Shown here in pieces: positions 42,891 to 57,982 of a DNA stretch of 64,000 nucleotides. This DNA is from Diphasiastrum complanatum. Lineage: Eukaryota > Streptophyta > Lycopodiopsida > Lycopodiales > Lycopodiaceae. Under the pieces are notes generated by a model. It was given only the letters and a program-made list of their open reading frames with translations. It did no database searches and was not told the DNA's origin. The first letter of the stretch is position 1. Each line of letters opens with the position of its first letter. The stretch lies in NCBI GenBank assembly GCA_029204225.1, contig CM055092.1, forward strand, positions 85,369,878-85,433,877, in the 5' to 3' direction. The position numbers and the translations under genes are program-made.

Positions 42891-44119
42891 TTAGCCCAGC
42901 ATTAGATATTCAACAATGTCGGCGGCCCATTCTGGTACTGTGTCCACGTAAAATAAGACAGCATCGGCCAACTCATTATCGGGCTGGGTTGCAACTTCCT
43001 TTCCCTTGATTTGTGACACATGATCTACCATGTAGTGTTGTTTTCCCTTGCGGATTACTATCCAAAAATCAAATTCCAACAACAGAAGTAGCCATCTGGT
43101 GATTCTCCCGGTGTTGCAAGTTTCGTTAACAAGATAGAGCAAGGGTTGATGGTCCGTATAAAAATTGAAATGTGTGGCCATCAGGTAGTGCCAAAATTTC
43201 TTAACTACATAGATCATCGCCAATGCTTCTCGTTCCGTGGTTGAATAATTCATTTCTGTATCACTGAGCTGTAGGCTTGCAAATCGGATTGGAAAATCCT
43301 TTTTGTATTCTCCAAGCTGGATTAAGACTGCTCCAATTGCATACTTCGATGCATTTGTATGCACATGAAACTCAATGGACCAATTGGGTGGACGTAAGAT
43401 TGGTGCTGAAACCAATGCATCCTTGAGCTTTTGGAAAGCCTTCAGGGCTTCCTCTTTCCAATGTGGATCCGCTGTGAGTTTGTACATTGGTCGGGCTAAC
43501 TCCGCAAAATCAAGAATGAAGATCCTATAATAGTTAGCATGACCCATGAAGATGTAGACTTTGTGGATCGTTCCCGGTGGTGGTAGATCAACAATGATCC
43601 TGATCTTTGATAGGTCTGTGGTGATCCTATGTCTTGACACTATATGGCTGAGAATCAAGCCATGTGTCACCCAAAATTGACATTTTTCTGGATTCAAGGA
43701 GATTTGGAAGTTGCAGCATGTTTGTAGCACCTTCTTCAAATTGAATAAGTGTTCTAAATCTGGTCCATGCATGCACAGATCGTCCAAGAAAATTTTCAAA
43801 TTTTTTTGCAAATATTCTTTGAATGTTGCCTGCATGACACGTTGGAAGGTGCTTGGGGCATTGCAAAGTCCGAATGGCATTACTTTATAGGCATAGGTTC
43901 CTCATTCCGTGGCAAATGTTGTCTTGTGTTGGTCTTGGGGGACTATCTTCACCTGGTTTTAGCCGCTAAAGCCATCTAAAAAACTGTAGGCTTCGGCGCC
44001 AGCTACTCTGTTGAGGACACTTTCCGTAAATGGTAAAGGAAAATGATCCTTTTGGTGACTACATTTAGCACTTTCATATCACACAAATCCGCATTTTGCC
44101 GTTCTTCTTGGGTACTATA
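42891..44119 (-). pseudogene. Gypsy element 2 RT and RNase H (part left of the copia insertion)
   Basis: 42891-43880 encodes RT from MPFGLCNAPSTFQRVMQATF through the catalytic-type IFLDDLCMHG, thumb/connection sequence, and RNase H (YAIGAVLIQLGEY, ALAMIYVVKKFWHYL, FYTDHQPLLYL). The first RNase H aspartate is replaced (HTNASKY instead of DASKY). 43881-44119 continues towards the RT N-terminus with stops. The frame is cut at VPKKNG by copia element B, and the missing N-terminal part resumes at 50395. Confidence 0.9.
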
Positions 44120-44348
44120 ACTTAGAATTTGCTTTGCACAGGAACACAGATCATACTACACAGTAACACAGACAGAAAACACTCTCCACAGCAAGCTCAC
44201 ATAGCAACTGTATTTCTCAAAATGAAATTACCTTGTCATTGGTAGGACGCGTGTCCCGTCAACTTGCCTCGTGGTGAGGCCAACTGATCCTTATCAACTG
44301 ATAGGACCCACAGTACATTAGCACAATGATTCTACTTTAATTCTAACT
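44120..44348 (-). repeat. 3' LTR of copia element B
   Basis: 229 bp; plus strand acttagaatttgc ... taattctaact, preceded in element sense by the purine tract aaggaagag. Ends are AGTTAGAATT / AATTCTAAGT rather than TG...CA. Compared with its partner it lacks about 40 bp around 44234. Confidence 0.85.
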
Positions 44349-44402
44349 CTCTTCCTTAAAGTAGAGTCTACTTTTTATACAGTCATATACATAGCTTTAA
44401 AG

Positions 44403-45993
44403 TCAACAAACTTTAAATACATAAAGCTTTGATCTAAACTTATCAAACTTTTCTCCAACAAGTGGCTTAGTGAAAATATCAGCTAGTTGTTCTTCCGTAC
44501 TACAATGAACAACATGAATTTCACGACTCAACAGCCTCTCACGTATAAAGTGATACTGAATCTCAATGTGTTTGGTTCTCGCATGGAACACTAGATTCTT
44601 TGCTAGCTGAATGCCACTCTAATTGTTGCTATGTAATGTCGTGGGATTTTTCTGCTTCATGCCAACTTCTTCCAAGATTTGTCTCAACCATATAGCTTCC
44701 TGTGCTGCACTACACATTGCCTTATACTCTGCTTCTATGGTGGAAAGAGCAATTGTACTTTGCTTCTTACTAGACCAGGAAAAGCAACTACCACAAAACT
44801 AGAATACATACCATGTGGTGGATCTACGATCATCATAGTCACCTCCCCAATCCGCATCCACATAGCCACACAACTCAGGTAACCCATCATGCTTCCTGTA
44901 AATCAAGCCATAATCTGAAGTGCCTTTCACATAACGCAAAATGCGTTTAGCTGCCTTCCAATGCGTTTCTGTAGGTGTTGTCATAAACTGACTTACAATG
45001 CCAACAACATAGCATATATCTGGCCTAGTCATGGTAAGGTAAATCAAGCTCTCTACTAACTGCCTATACAACATAGCATCAAATGATTGTGACTCATCAA
45101 GCTTAGAAAGCTTTTTACCTGGTTCAATAGGAGTATTCACTGGTTTGCAATCCTACAACCTAAACCTGTGCAACAACTCTTTGACATACTTCACCTGTGT
45201 TAAACCCACTTCGTGTCCTTTTGGATAGAATAGCTTTGGTAGGCGCTCGAGCCCCCAAAGCCTTTCTCAACCTAGGCGTTCTCTCTCTCCCTCTCTCCAC
45301 TCTATTTGTCCTCTCTCTCTCCTCTCTCTCTCTCTTCTTGCTATGCAGGTGAAGGCGAGGTTGCCGCTCCCAGCGACGGACCCCTATGCTACACCGACGA
45401 CACAACAGTCCCATGAGATCTTTCTTGATCATGTCTATCATCTCTTGATTATTTCTCATAATAACCAAGTGATCAACATAAATCAAAGCAACCATACCAT
45501 CAAAGCATAAGACATATAGATTTGGATCAGAATGTGTTCTCACCATTCCCTTTGAACAAAAGTAGGCATCAGTCCTGCTATACCATGCACGTGGTGCCTG
45601 TTTAAGACCATAAAGCACTCTCATGATGCGACATACCTTATTTTCTAGTCCCTTCGCTACAAAGTCTTCAGGTTGATCCATGAACACCTCTTCTTCCAAC
45701 TCACCATTTAGAAAAACAGATTTCACATCCATCTGATGCAAAGGCCAACCAAAATGTGAAGCTAAAGCAACAAGTAGACGTAGAATATTCCACTTACATA
45801 CCGGCGCAAAGGTCTCCTCATAGTCGATGCCTTTACTTTGTGCATACCCTTTGATCACCAATCTTGCCTTGTGCTTTGCTATGCTTCCATCTGCATGGTA
45901 CTTAGTCTTGTATACCCATTTGCAACCAATGGGTTTCTTGCCAACTGGTGGTTCTACTAAGTCCCATGTGCTATGCTTAGCAATCGACTCCAT
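44403..45993 (-). pseudogene. Copia element B RT and RNase H, with foreign segment
   Basis: 45160-45993 begins with RT (TWDLVEPPVGKKPIGCKWVY, QMDVKSVFLNG, YGLKQAPRAWYSR). The catalytic box is LIYVDHLVIM, an H replacing the second D. At about 45413 RT sequence is replaced by non-copia sequence to about 45204, after which RT resumes (VKYVKELLHRFRL, stop). 44799-45140 holds the end of RT (LIYLTMTRPDICYVVGIVSQ) and the start of RNase H. 44403-44591 is the RNase H end (HARTKHIEIQYHFIRERLL ... LADIFTKPL). Confidence 0.88.
45204..45413. other. Foreign segment replacing part of copia RT
   Basis: About 210 bp with no copia similarity. On the plus strand it has a long CT-rich tract ending in ttgctatgcag and then GC-rich sequence (gtgaaggcgaggttgccgct), which looks like an intron end followed by an exon. 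Probably captured host sequence; source unknown. Confidence 0.45.
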
Positions 45994-46119
45994 CTCCTCT
46001 CCCCTGGCCTTGACCCAAATGTCATCATCCTTCGCTTCACCATAAGTCGAAGGTTCTTTGCTTTGAATAATGCTAGATAAGAGAGCATAATTTTCTCCAT
46101 ACCTTTCAGGTTGTGTCTT

Positions 46120-48105
46120 CTACCTTGTTGATCTTCGTAGCTCTCCCTGGTTAGATGATCCTGGAAAGTCATCCATGTCACGGCTCTCCAGCAATCTCTC
46201 AAACCACTTAGGGAGCTTCCTGTCAGGTGATCGGCTTCTTGGTGAGAATGTATCCCACGGTACATCCTTCTCCTTGCATTTGTCACCTACAATTTCAATC
46301 CTTCTTGCACCAAAAGTTTTGTCCCTATCTCTCCAACCTGTCTCTTGAGGTTGAGTAGTAGTATCTTGAGATGTACTCTCTTTTTCATCACTTGGAAGGT
46401 CAATGAATGGATCATCATCAGGTGGAATCCTCACTATACCATCTTTTCCACTGGATGTATCTATCTTCTCAGCATCCTCGTCTTCATACATCTTGGATTC
46501 ATCAAAGATAACATCACGGCTTACATGGATTTTGTTTTCCACTGGATCAAAACATCTATAGCCCTTCACACGATCATCATATCCTAGGAATATACACTTG
46601 ATAGCTTTTACATCAAGTTTACGTCTCTCTTCCTTAGAAACGTGTACAAAGGCCTTACATCCAAAGATTCGCAAGTGGTTTACCTTTGGCTTCTTCTTTG
46701 TGAATGCTTCCTCATGTATTATCTTTGGTATGGCAATGGTAGGACTTCTATTTTGAAGATAGACTGCCGTATTACATGCTTCTGACCAAAAATCTTTTGG
46801 CCGTTTCATCTCAGCTAGCATAGATCTGGCACTTTTCACAATCGTACAATTCTTGCGCTCAGCTACACCATTGAGAGCAGGAGTATGAGCTTGCATAAAT
46901 TGTCTCTTTAGCCCACATTGATCACAAAGATCATTGAAGTCATTAGACTTGTACTCACCTCCACTATCTGATCTTAGGACTTTGATCTTCCTACTTGTCT
47001 GATTTTCGACCAATGCTTTGAAGCTCTTGAAGTTGTCAAATGCATCTGATTTCTTCTTCGAGAAGTAGATCCACGTCTTATGTGACATATCATCAATAAA
47101 TGTCATGAAATAGAAGGCTTTACCTAAGGACATGGTCCTCATAGGCCCGCATAAATATGTGTGGATCAAATCCAGGATGTTCTTTGACCTTGCAACACCA
47201 CCTTTATTGAATTTCTCTTGATGCTGCTTCCCATATACACATAATTCGCACATCGATCTCAAGTGGTCTTCTATAGTAGGCAATCCTGTTACCATCTCCA
47301 ATTTCCTCATCAAACTTAGGCTTCCTAAGTTCAAGTGACCAAGCCTATTATGCCACAACTCAGTTTGCGATGGAATGCACGATATGCATCCATGTTGCCC
47401 CTTGATTGTAGCATTCAACCTGTACAATTTTGTATTGGGCTCCCTTACTCCATCCGCAATAACTTTGAACTTTTGGTTCACATCCTTCACAAAGCAACGA
47501 TCATGGGCAAATTCTACTTTCAACTTTTGATCAATAATGACTCCAACAGAAAGTAGATTTTTCTTCAAACCTGGTACATAAAGTACCTCCCTGATTATCC
47601 TACTTTTTCCATTAGGTAGTTGAATTGAAACTGTGCCTATCCTCTTGATTTTGCACACCTCACGATTTGCTTGTGAAACAGACGTTCCATTATCCAACAC
47701 TTTCATGCTATTGAACCAATTCTTGTTACCTGTCATGTCTCTTGTGGCTCCCAAGTCACTATACCACGCTTGATCATCTTGATTAAATGACAATGCAGAT
47801 ATGAAGATGCTAGAGTCTTCAATCTCACCCTCATCGACAAGGTTTCCTGCTTGCTTTGGTTTCTCCTTGTCTTGTTCCGCCAGGAATTTACGACATTCAC
47901 ACTTCCAATGGCCCTTTTTACCACAATGGAAGCACTTGTCTTTCTTCTTGGTCTTACTGGAAGATCCCTCATCCTCCTGAGTCTTGGCAAATTTTTGCTT
48001 AGACTTCTTCTTGCCCTTGCCCTTGCCTTGTTTTTGGCATGTCGCAAGTGCCTGATCGTCAGTATTTTGACGTCTAGCTTTCACCATTTCTCGTCGTTGC
48101 TCTTC
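46120..48105 (-). pseudogene. Copia element B pol: zinc knuckle, protease, integrase
   Basis: A long frame (655 codons from 48087). Zinc knuckle CFHCGKKGHWKCEC, then the protease site AWYSDLGATRDMTG (canonical DSG altered to DLG). GAG_pre-integrase LWHNRLGHLN ... CELCVYGKQH. Integrase core: D in FIDDMSHKTW, D in LRSDSGGEY and E in NGVAERKNC, then the C-terminal RIFGCKAFVHV ... KCIFLGYDDRVKGYRCFDP. It ends at 46120 after ELRRSTR with a stop, then continues in another frame into RT. Gag lies upstream in the same frame behind a TAG codon. Confidence 0.9.
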
Positions 48106-48690
48106 CTACATCAAGATTCCTGTGAGCTCATCAAAGGTTGGCAATCTTTCTCTTGATGCTATTTTGCTTACGAACATCTGATAGGATTCTGCAATGCCGC
48201 ACAATGCATTGTGCACCAGCTCCACATCATGTATGCGCTCGCCAATAGAATGCAGTTCATCTCTCATTGTCTTGATTCTGGTCATGTACATCTGAATGTG
48301 CTCTCCTTGTTCCATGCGGGCACTATTCAACTTTGACTTCAGAAGCATGATTCTTGATGGATTTGATGTCTCGAACTGCTCTTTTAGCACATCCCATGCC
48401 TGTCTGGGTGTAACATCATCACAAATGTGGGTAATGATGTGATCCTTCACTGACAAGTTAATGAAGGTTAAAGCTTTCCTCATCTTTTTGTCAAACACTT
48501 TGATATCCGCTTCATTTGATGGCCTTCTCTCATCACCTGTGACAACTTCCCACACATCTTTCTCCATCAGTATGTTTTTCATTTTGAATTTCCACACTGC
48601 ATAGTTGGACATCCCGTCCAATTTGTTCTTTTCACTCAAAATGGACTCTCCCATGTTTGCCATCGCATAACTGCTTGAAACTTCTGCCAT
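48106..48690 (-). pseudogene. Copia element B gag
   Basis: 194 codons from ATG 48690: KLDGMSNYAVWKFKMKNILM, then a KALTFINLSVKDHIITHI region, then a RERLPTFDELTGILM end (UBN2-type copia gag). A TAG directly follows, where the homologous element A has a Gln codon (LQEEHHRE), so it is a likely CAG-to-TAG change and not a genuine gag stop. Confidence 0.88.
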
Positions 48691-50122
<1,432 letters not shown>

Positions 50123-50134
50123 GCTCTGATACCA
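50123..50134 (-). other. Primer binding site (tRNA-Met type)
   Basis: The minus strand reads TGGTATCAGAGC, perfectly matching the plant copia primer site and adjoining the LTR end at 50135. Confidence 0.92.
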
Positions 50135-50394
50135 ACTTAGAATTTGCTTTGCACATAAACACAGATCATACTACACAATAACACAAATAGAAAACACTCT
50201 CCACAGTAAGCTCACATAGCAACTGTATTTCTCAAAATGAAATTACACTGTACATATAGTTGTTTACTCAGGCAACCCATGCATGAGCCAGATTGCCATT
50301 GGCAGGACGCATGTCCCGTCGACTTGCCTCATGGCGAGGCCAACTGATAGGACCCACAGTACAGTAGCACAATGATTCTACTTTAATTCTAGCT
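50135..50394 (-). repeat. 5' LTR of copia element B
   Basis: 260 bp, plus strand acttagaatttgc ... taattctagct, followed by the ctata duplication. It shares the aggacgc.tgtcccgtc.acttgcctc block with the other LTR and has an extra ~40 bp (about 50251-50292). Confidence 0.88.
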
Positions 50395-50807
50395 CTATAA
50401 CTATCGGCAATACCCATTCTGTGTGCTCGATTTCATAAATAAAATTTGCATCCATTAGCTTCTGCAACTCCTGCTTGATTAGCTCTGTATAATTCAGATT
50501 GCAGCGGTAGTAATGACTCACCTTGGGGACTACTCCATCCGCCAAGGGTATGGTGTGTTGGACTACTGTTGGTGGGATGCCCTTAAGATCACTATAACTC
50601 CAGGAAAAACAATCTTTATACTCCACCAACAATGACCGTAGTCTCTTGAACTGTGTGGGCGTTAACTGCTCTCCCACATGCACTATCTTTTCTTCTTCAC
50701 CTGGCTTGGCAAGTTTCATCGACTGTGTTCATGCTGGTCCATCGAAGACTTGTTCCGTTGGTGCCTGACTTTGATCAGGTTCTCATTGGGCTTGCAACAT
50801 CATAATT
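50395..50807 (-). pseudogene. Gypsy element 2 RT N-terminus (right of copia element B)
   Basis: Encodes KRLRSLLVEYKDCFSWSYSD ... YTELIKQELQKLMDANFIYE and ends at EHTEWVLPIVI, exactly where the gypsy RT stops at 44119. Further right it holds part of the acidic PR-RT linker, then homology with 33520 and 61360 stops at about 50807. Confidence 0.85.
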
Positions 50808-52314
<1,507 letters not shown>

Positions 52315-52768
52315 TGTTATGGCCATATTCAGCTAAGGACATGGAATAGTCCTAATATGGTAGACCGGCCCTCCAGTGTTCAAGACTATTGGTCACGCCT
52401 AGATTTTATTCGACGTCGAGGCTTGTTGGTGACTAATAATCTTGAGAGGACCCAGACACTCCTAATTAAGACATATGGAGTAGTGCATGTACGTGTGACT
52501 GATATAGGCAGGAGGTATGCATGAAGAGCTGTGACCTATTTATAGTTGACCTGCATGGGGATTGCATGGGTTCATGCATAGGATCCTACTCTCTATATAT
52601 TTGAGGTAGTGATTATTCTGTCGATGACTTTGGTCTAGGTCACCAGTTGAGCTCTTCTCCTCTTGCTATCACATGGCATGGCTTGGGGGCTAGTTCCAAG
52701 AGAATTCTCTAGGAGGGATCTAGGTTTTCATATCCTCATCTTAGGGGTTTTCCCTAGTGGTCATTACA
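52315..52768 (+). repeat. 5' LTR of the non-coding element
   Basis: 454 bp, TG...CA. Possible TATA motifs are tttatag (about 52540) and ctatatat (about 52594). Followed by primer site tcggtatcagagcctgg. Confidence 0.88.
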
Positions 52769-55464
52769 TCGGTATCAGAGCCTGGCTAAGATGCGGTTTT
52801 GGATGGGATGGAGAGAAATTCTACATCAAATTGGAATGGGAATGCACTTGGATTCAAATCCCGGATGGAGTGCTATTTTTTCAAGGAAAATTGAGTTTGA
52901 AATACTAATCCATATGTGATGCATGCTTTTCACACTTGGTGGTAGAGTGCTCTTCTCCTTGTTTGATTTTTTTAGAGATGCTATGGAGTAGTGTGGAATT
53001 CATACTTATTTTCAGGTAGCCTTGAAAAAGCTTTCATTTGAAGTAGAATGATATGCATGAGTAGATCCACTTCTTAGTCTAAATCTGTTTTTTGAATGAA
53101 CAATTTGCATGAATCCATAATGCTTAGACAAATTAAATTCATATTAGTAGCAGTTGGTTTGTTGATAGATTGGTGTGAATCAATGTATCTTGAATGACTG
53201 AACTAATTGTTGTTGTGAATCTTGAATTCAGTGTTTGCATGTAGAGGATTTGAGCTATTTACTAGAATGATCCTCTTGTGTTTCATGCAAATCTGTAAAA
53301 CATAGAATGGAAATGGCAAGTTGCCCATTCTCTAGGAAAACAGATGTAGAGTCGGATTATGGATGCATGCAGTTAAAACCCTATGAAGCCTTCCTTGAAA
53401 TGTTGCTCACTACTTCTAAAGAGTGGTAATCCTGTGGTTTGAACCTAGAAACATGCTTTGAATCTTTCTTCCAAAACTTGTTTTTAACCTTAGTGATCTT
53501 TGGACAGCTGTTAATGGTGTTAGTCTGCTGAGGACTTCTTTGGAAGCTATATCCATTATGTGGATTAACCTGTAGTAGACAAAAAAAAGTAATTACTGTT
53601 ACAGATGATGGGTTGAACTTTTGGATGTCTGCATGTGACAGACTCAACTCATTACTCTGGTATTTGAATGTTTGCCAAGAAGGGTAAAAGCGTGCTACTC
53701 TACCAATTGCATAAAGTCAAGTTGCAGCTTGGAAACATACATGTTTCCTAGTGAAGGTCGCATTGTGTAGATGCCAAGAGATGTAGCTAAACACATTTGT
53801 TTGTTGAAGCCCTGATTGGCATCTATGGGCAGGCATTGGCTGTTTCTGAGGGAGTTGTTTTGGTGGGTTTAGAAATCGCAGGTAGGATCAAACCAGTGAG
53901 ATTTTGAAGCCGCAATAGGCTTGATTCTTCTTGGTGATGGCAAAAGTTTGCTCATTTGTGATGAATGGTGTGAAAAGGAGCGTGAATCAAATACCCTGAT
54001 GTGCTTTCGATGAGAGGGGGAGTGAGCTTTGATCGATGGCAGTTGGGATAGTCACGAGGCTGATGGATTTGTAAAGCTGATTTGCCTTTTTGAAACACTT
54101 AACTAAAAACTATTTGTTTTGTGTGTATTGCTTGTAAGACACATAGTTTATGAGTCATTCGGATTCATTAAAAAAATTGTGTGCATAGGATACTGAATTC
54201 TTGGATGAGTATTTCTCAATTGAAGAATAGACTTAACACATTAGTGATAGTATCCCTGGGAGCTCAATTGGATACCGGGTCCTAATGGTTCCAAGAATGG
54301 TAAACTGAATTTTTGGAATTCAGCAGAACTTTGTAATCTCTAGATGTTGTTCTAGGTGATTGTGTAAAGTTTATGATGTTAAAGACAAATGTTATAAAAG
54401 TCTTTAACTACCTTGTTGATTGTTGAATTTGGAACTCATAATTTGATTAAGAATCGGATTGGAAGAATATTCTTGGAATCCAATGATTTTCCTTGTTAAA
54501 AAAGGTTCCAGAATGATTCTTATATTTCTTGAGTGGTATGGTGTGCATATACTCCAGTATCTTTCAGTGATTAAGTATGGTTTTAGAATCCTGAGAATTA
54601 TGATTGACGAGTCATAAGATTCTAAATGTTTATGATTGACGGATCATAAATAGATACTTAAAGGTCATTAGAAGATTATAAGGTAATGTGAGAATGAGTA
54701 ATTCTTGACTAATTGGGAGAGTCAAGAATTTAGATCTATTATTTGAGCTCTAAATTTCTATATTCAACCACGTACTTGAGATTGTGTGGATCTCACAGGC
54801 ATTTTCATTAAGTATTTGCATACTTATGAGGAATTTGCTTACCTTACAAAATGTAGTCTATAAGTGCTTGTGTACAAAGTTTAGTATATATCTCCAGGTT
54901 TATAGGAGATAGATAAATCTATTAAGATACGAACAGTTGCTGATTTCTTACATGTGATGCTCGAAATGGGGCTGTTAACTCATTAGAGTAACTGCAATAC
55001 TCTGAGTTATATTTGTCTGAGACTTGATGGATCTCCTAGAGATTTTAGATGAGTGAATTGTGGAATTTTAGAATATTTGTATATTCTAAGAATATTTGTA
55101 CCAAGAAGCCTTATTTTCTACAAGATAATTGAAATGAAATTTCTTTAACTTTTGGATTTGATTTCTGAAATAAGGTAAGTCACCCAGTGTTTTATGTAAT
55201 TGAGATTACATGAAGGTGATAAATTCTTCTTTTGGATAAGATCAACCCATTTGGAAAATTTATAGCTTTGTGTCTTTGGGAATTTGAATCAGTATTCATG
55301 AGTAGAGGCAAGCAATTTTAAAATTGTTACATCTCCAAATACTTATTTAGATGGAAAGATCAAACTAAGAATAATGAATCATGGGCAAGTTTTCAAAGCT
55401 TAAGGAATAGCTTTATGTTTCTTTTTTTCGTTCTGAGGACAGAACCTATTTAAGAGAGGAAGAA

Positions 55465-55939
55465 TGTTACGGCCATATTCAGCTAAGGACATGGAATAGT
55501 CCTAATATGGTAGACCGGTCCTCCAGTGTTTGAGATTATTGGTCATGCCTAGATTTTATTCCACGTCGAGGCCTATTGGTGACCAATAACCTTGAGAGGA
55601 CCCAGACACTCTAATTGAGACATATGTAGTAGTGCATGTATGTGTGACTGATATAGGCAGGAGGTATGCATGAAGAGTTGTGACCTATTTATAGTTGACT
55701 TGCATGGGGATTGCATGGGTTCATGCACATGATCCTACTCTCTATATATTGAGGTAGTGATTATTCTGTCGACGACTTTGGTCTAGGTCACCAGCTCTTC
55801 TCCTCTTGCTATCACATGGCATGGCTTGGGGGCTAGATCTAGGAGGATTCTCTAGGAAGTTGATTGGGTGGTTTTGCTCCACAGTCTCTCTTGTGTGTTC
55901 CTATCCTCATCTTAGGGGTTTTCCCTAGTGGTCATTACA
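55465..55939 (+). repeat. 3' LTR of the non-coding element
   Basis: 475 bp. Same ends as the 5' LTR, with a replaced/inserted stretch near 55858-55905 (gttgattgggtggttttgct) that also resembles sequence at about 6293-6315. Confidence 0.88.
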
Positions 55940-55944
55940 CTAAT

Positions 55945-57345
55945 GGTAATGAAGATTTTTTAAAATACATATATTTCTGATGTAGTGATTCAACAAAGCT
56001 CAACTAAGATCTATTATGTCCCAAGGAGTATTATTTTCAGCGATTTTACTTCAAGTTATGAGTCTAGGCTTTTAGTGACTATAGGATCATATAATAGTCC
56101 ACTAGAGGCTAAATTGCTTGTAGCGAAGGTGACTAAGGCCTTTCATATCTTCTACACAACCAAAAGCAAGAAAATTGAACACACTACGTCAAGATCATAT
56201 ATTTATATATACAAACACATAATTTGAATGTTAAACTTCTATTTTCTAACGTATGGCACATATGTTAACATCGTCTAGAACAATTACTACATGCCTTTTA
56301 ATTACCTCTTGCAAAGAAGAAACTACCTCCCATTTAACTAAATCCCAGTCTAAAATTATTCACTATTTATTTTATGAGATGCACCATAGGTACTCATGGA
56401 ATGAAGATTCTATAATAGCCTGATATTGGATCTCCTTAAGTATTTTGGCATGCAAGGCTTCCTATGAGTACTTGAGGATTATTATATTAGTTTGCAAAAA
56501 TCCTTTCTTGCCCATGTGCATTATATCTCCCTTTGTGACGGTTGTGTAAATGTTGTAGGTTATGCATTGATCTTTGGGGTCTATTGTGCTTTTGCAACAA
56601 CCAATGTCAAAGCCAAATTAAAGATGGAAACAATGACACACACCAATTTTAAGAATGTAGAGCAAGAAATGAAACTTTAGGTCCAGTGAAACAAAAATGA
56701 GAAATTTATCCAAGATCAAATATGTTGAAGAATAGAAATGTATGATGAATGATACAACTCAACAGATTCAAACAAGTGTGAAAATTTTGATACCCAGTTC
56801 TATATGATTAGATAAATGCAACTACCTATTAGTTTTATTATTGTATTTTTTTTTTCACAAACTCAATATCATGCTAATGATGCTATCAGATGACTGATCT
56901 AGCCTACTATTCAAAACAAGTTGACGCATCATAGACAACCATGGTTGTTCTGATAGATAGTAGTTAGTTCAATTAGTCAATTAGAAGTGTGCAATAAGGA
57001 ATGTACAGAATAATATAGAACCAACAAAGATTGTGCACTGAACCATCAATCTTGAACTGAATGAACTAGTATGAACCATGTCAGAGATAATGTAGAAATA
57101 AAAGAGATAGTTTAGTAATTGACAATCATGCATTAGATATTTTTGGAATGATCCTTGAAAGGTATCTACTTCAATAATTAAAGTATAGTATACATTGATA
57201 TAAAGCATTCATGTGTTGCATGAACTTCTCATATTAGTATGAAGACTAATAATACAATGCTAAGATGACCAAGACTATTGCATAGACACTCAATGCTTAG
57301 TTCACTATGTCTCTAATTGTTCGATGTATATAATTGCATGTATCT
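55945..57345. other. Unassigned AT-rich region
   Basis: Continues the locus interrupted at 52314. Only short ORFs (55985-56227, 56492-56680) without recognisable motifs; no repeats or RNA genes seen. Confidence 0.45.
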
Positions 57346-57982
57346 TTATTCTCAGATTATCATGAATTATCATGCATTAACTTCCATACGTGATCATCCC
57401 CTTGCGCATGCCGAGACATCCTTCCATTTGCACTGGTTGATAAGTCAGAATGAAGAACTGATTGACCAATTAATTGACAAGGCTAAGGACCTGGAGGCTT
57501 GCCAGGCAGAGCTCAAAGAAAAAAGGATACGAGCTGCAGAGGATGAGCCAAGAAGCTAGAAGCTGTAAGGGTTGATTCAACAATAGATTCAAGGCTTCTT
57601 GCAGCTACGAGACCATCTCAAGCAACAAGACACACAAGCATACATCGAACACCACCGGTTAACAACCACAACAGATAAGCTAGTCCAAGTTAGACCCGAA
57701 GACATTGCAGCAGTGCCACCACCTGGAGAGGCCATCAGGATGTAGAGGTACGTGGAGTTGATCCAAAGGTATGTAGCCCACAAGGCCAATACCAAAACTT
57801 ACCAAGACCATTGTGAAAAGAAGCTACTGGAGTCTCAAAATCAAACTCAAAAGATGCAGCAGGACTTACAAAAGATTCTAGAAAAGGTGAACCAATTTTG
57901 GAGCACTACATGCAATGTACAAGTAGGGCTAGCTCATCTGGAAAAGAAGGAAGATCGAGATGAACACGACATGGGAAGATAA
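57346..57982 (+). pseudogene. Decayed coiled-coil protein reading frame
   Basis: One plus frame carries a heptad-rich, Gln/Glu/Lys-rich sequence over about 210 codons: ISQNEELIDQLIDKAKDLEA, then LQLRDHLKQQDTQAYIEHHR, then a VHKA-like stretch and KMQQDLQKILEKVNQFW, ending EHDMGR. It is interrupted by stops at 57557, 57566, 57584 and 57743, three of them TAG. Because the coding character continues across them in the same frame, it is a recent pseudogene or a stop-riddled transposon protein. It could be a counterpart of the coiled-coil gypsy ORF, but I see no clear sequence match. Family not recognised. Confidence 0.55.

Larger units (their letters stand above)
52315..55939 (+). mobile_element. 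Non-coding LTR retrotransposon (LARD-like, 3.6 kb)
   Basis: Target duplication ctaat at 52310-52314 and 55940-55944. LTRs 52315-52768 and 55465-55939 both run tgtta.ggccatattcagc ... ggtcattaca. The primer site tcggtatcagagc follows the 5' LTR, and a polypurine tract (agagaggaagaa) precedes the 3' LTR. The 2.7-kb interior has no ORF above about 90 codons and nothing resembling gag or pol, so it was mobilised in trans. The LTRs differ at roughly twenty or more positions plus indels, so it is much older than the element at 18977. Confidence 0.9.
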
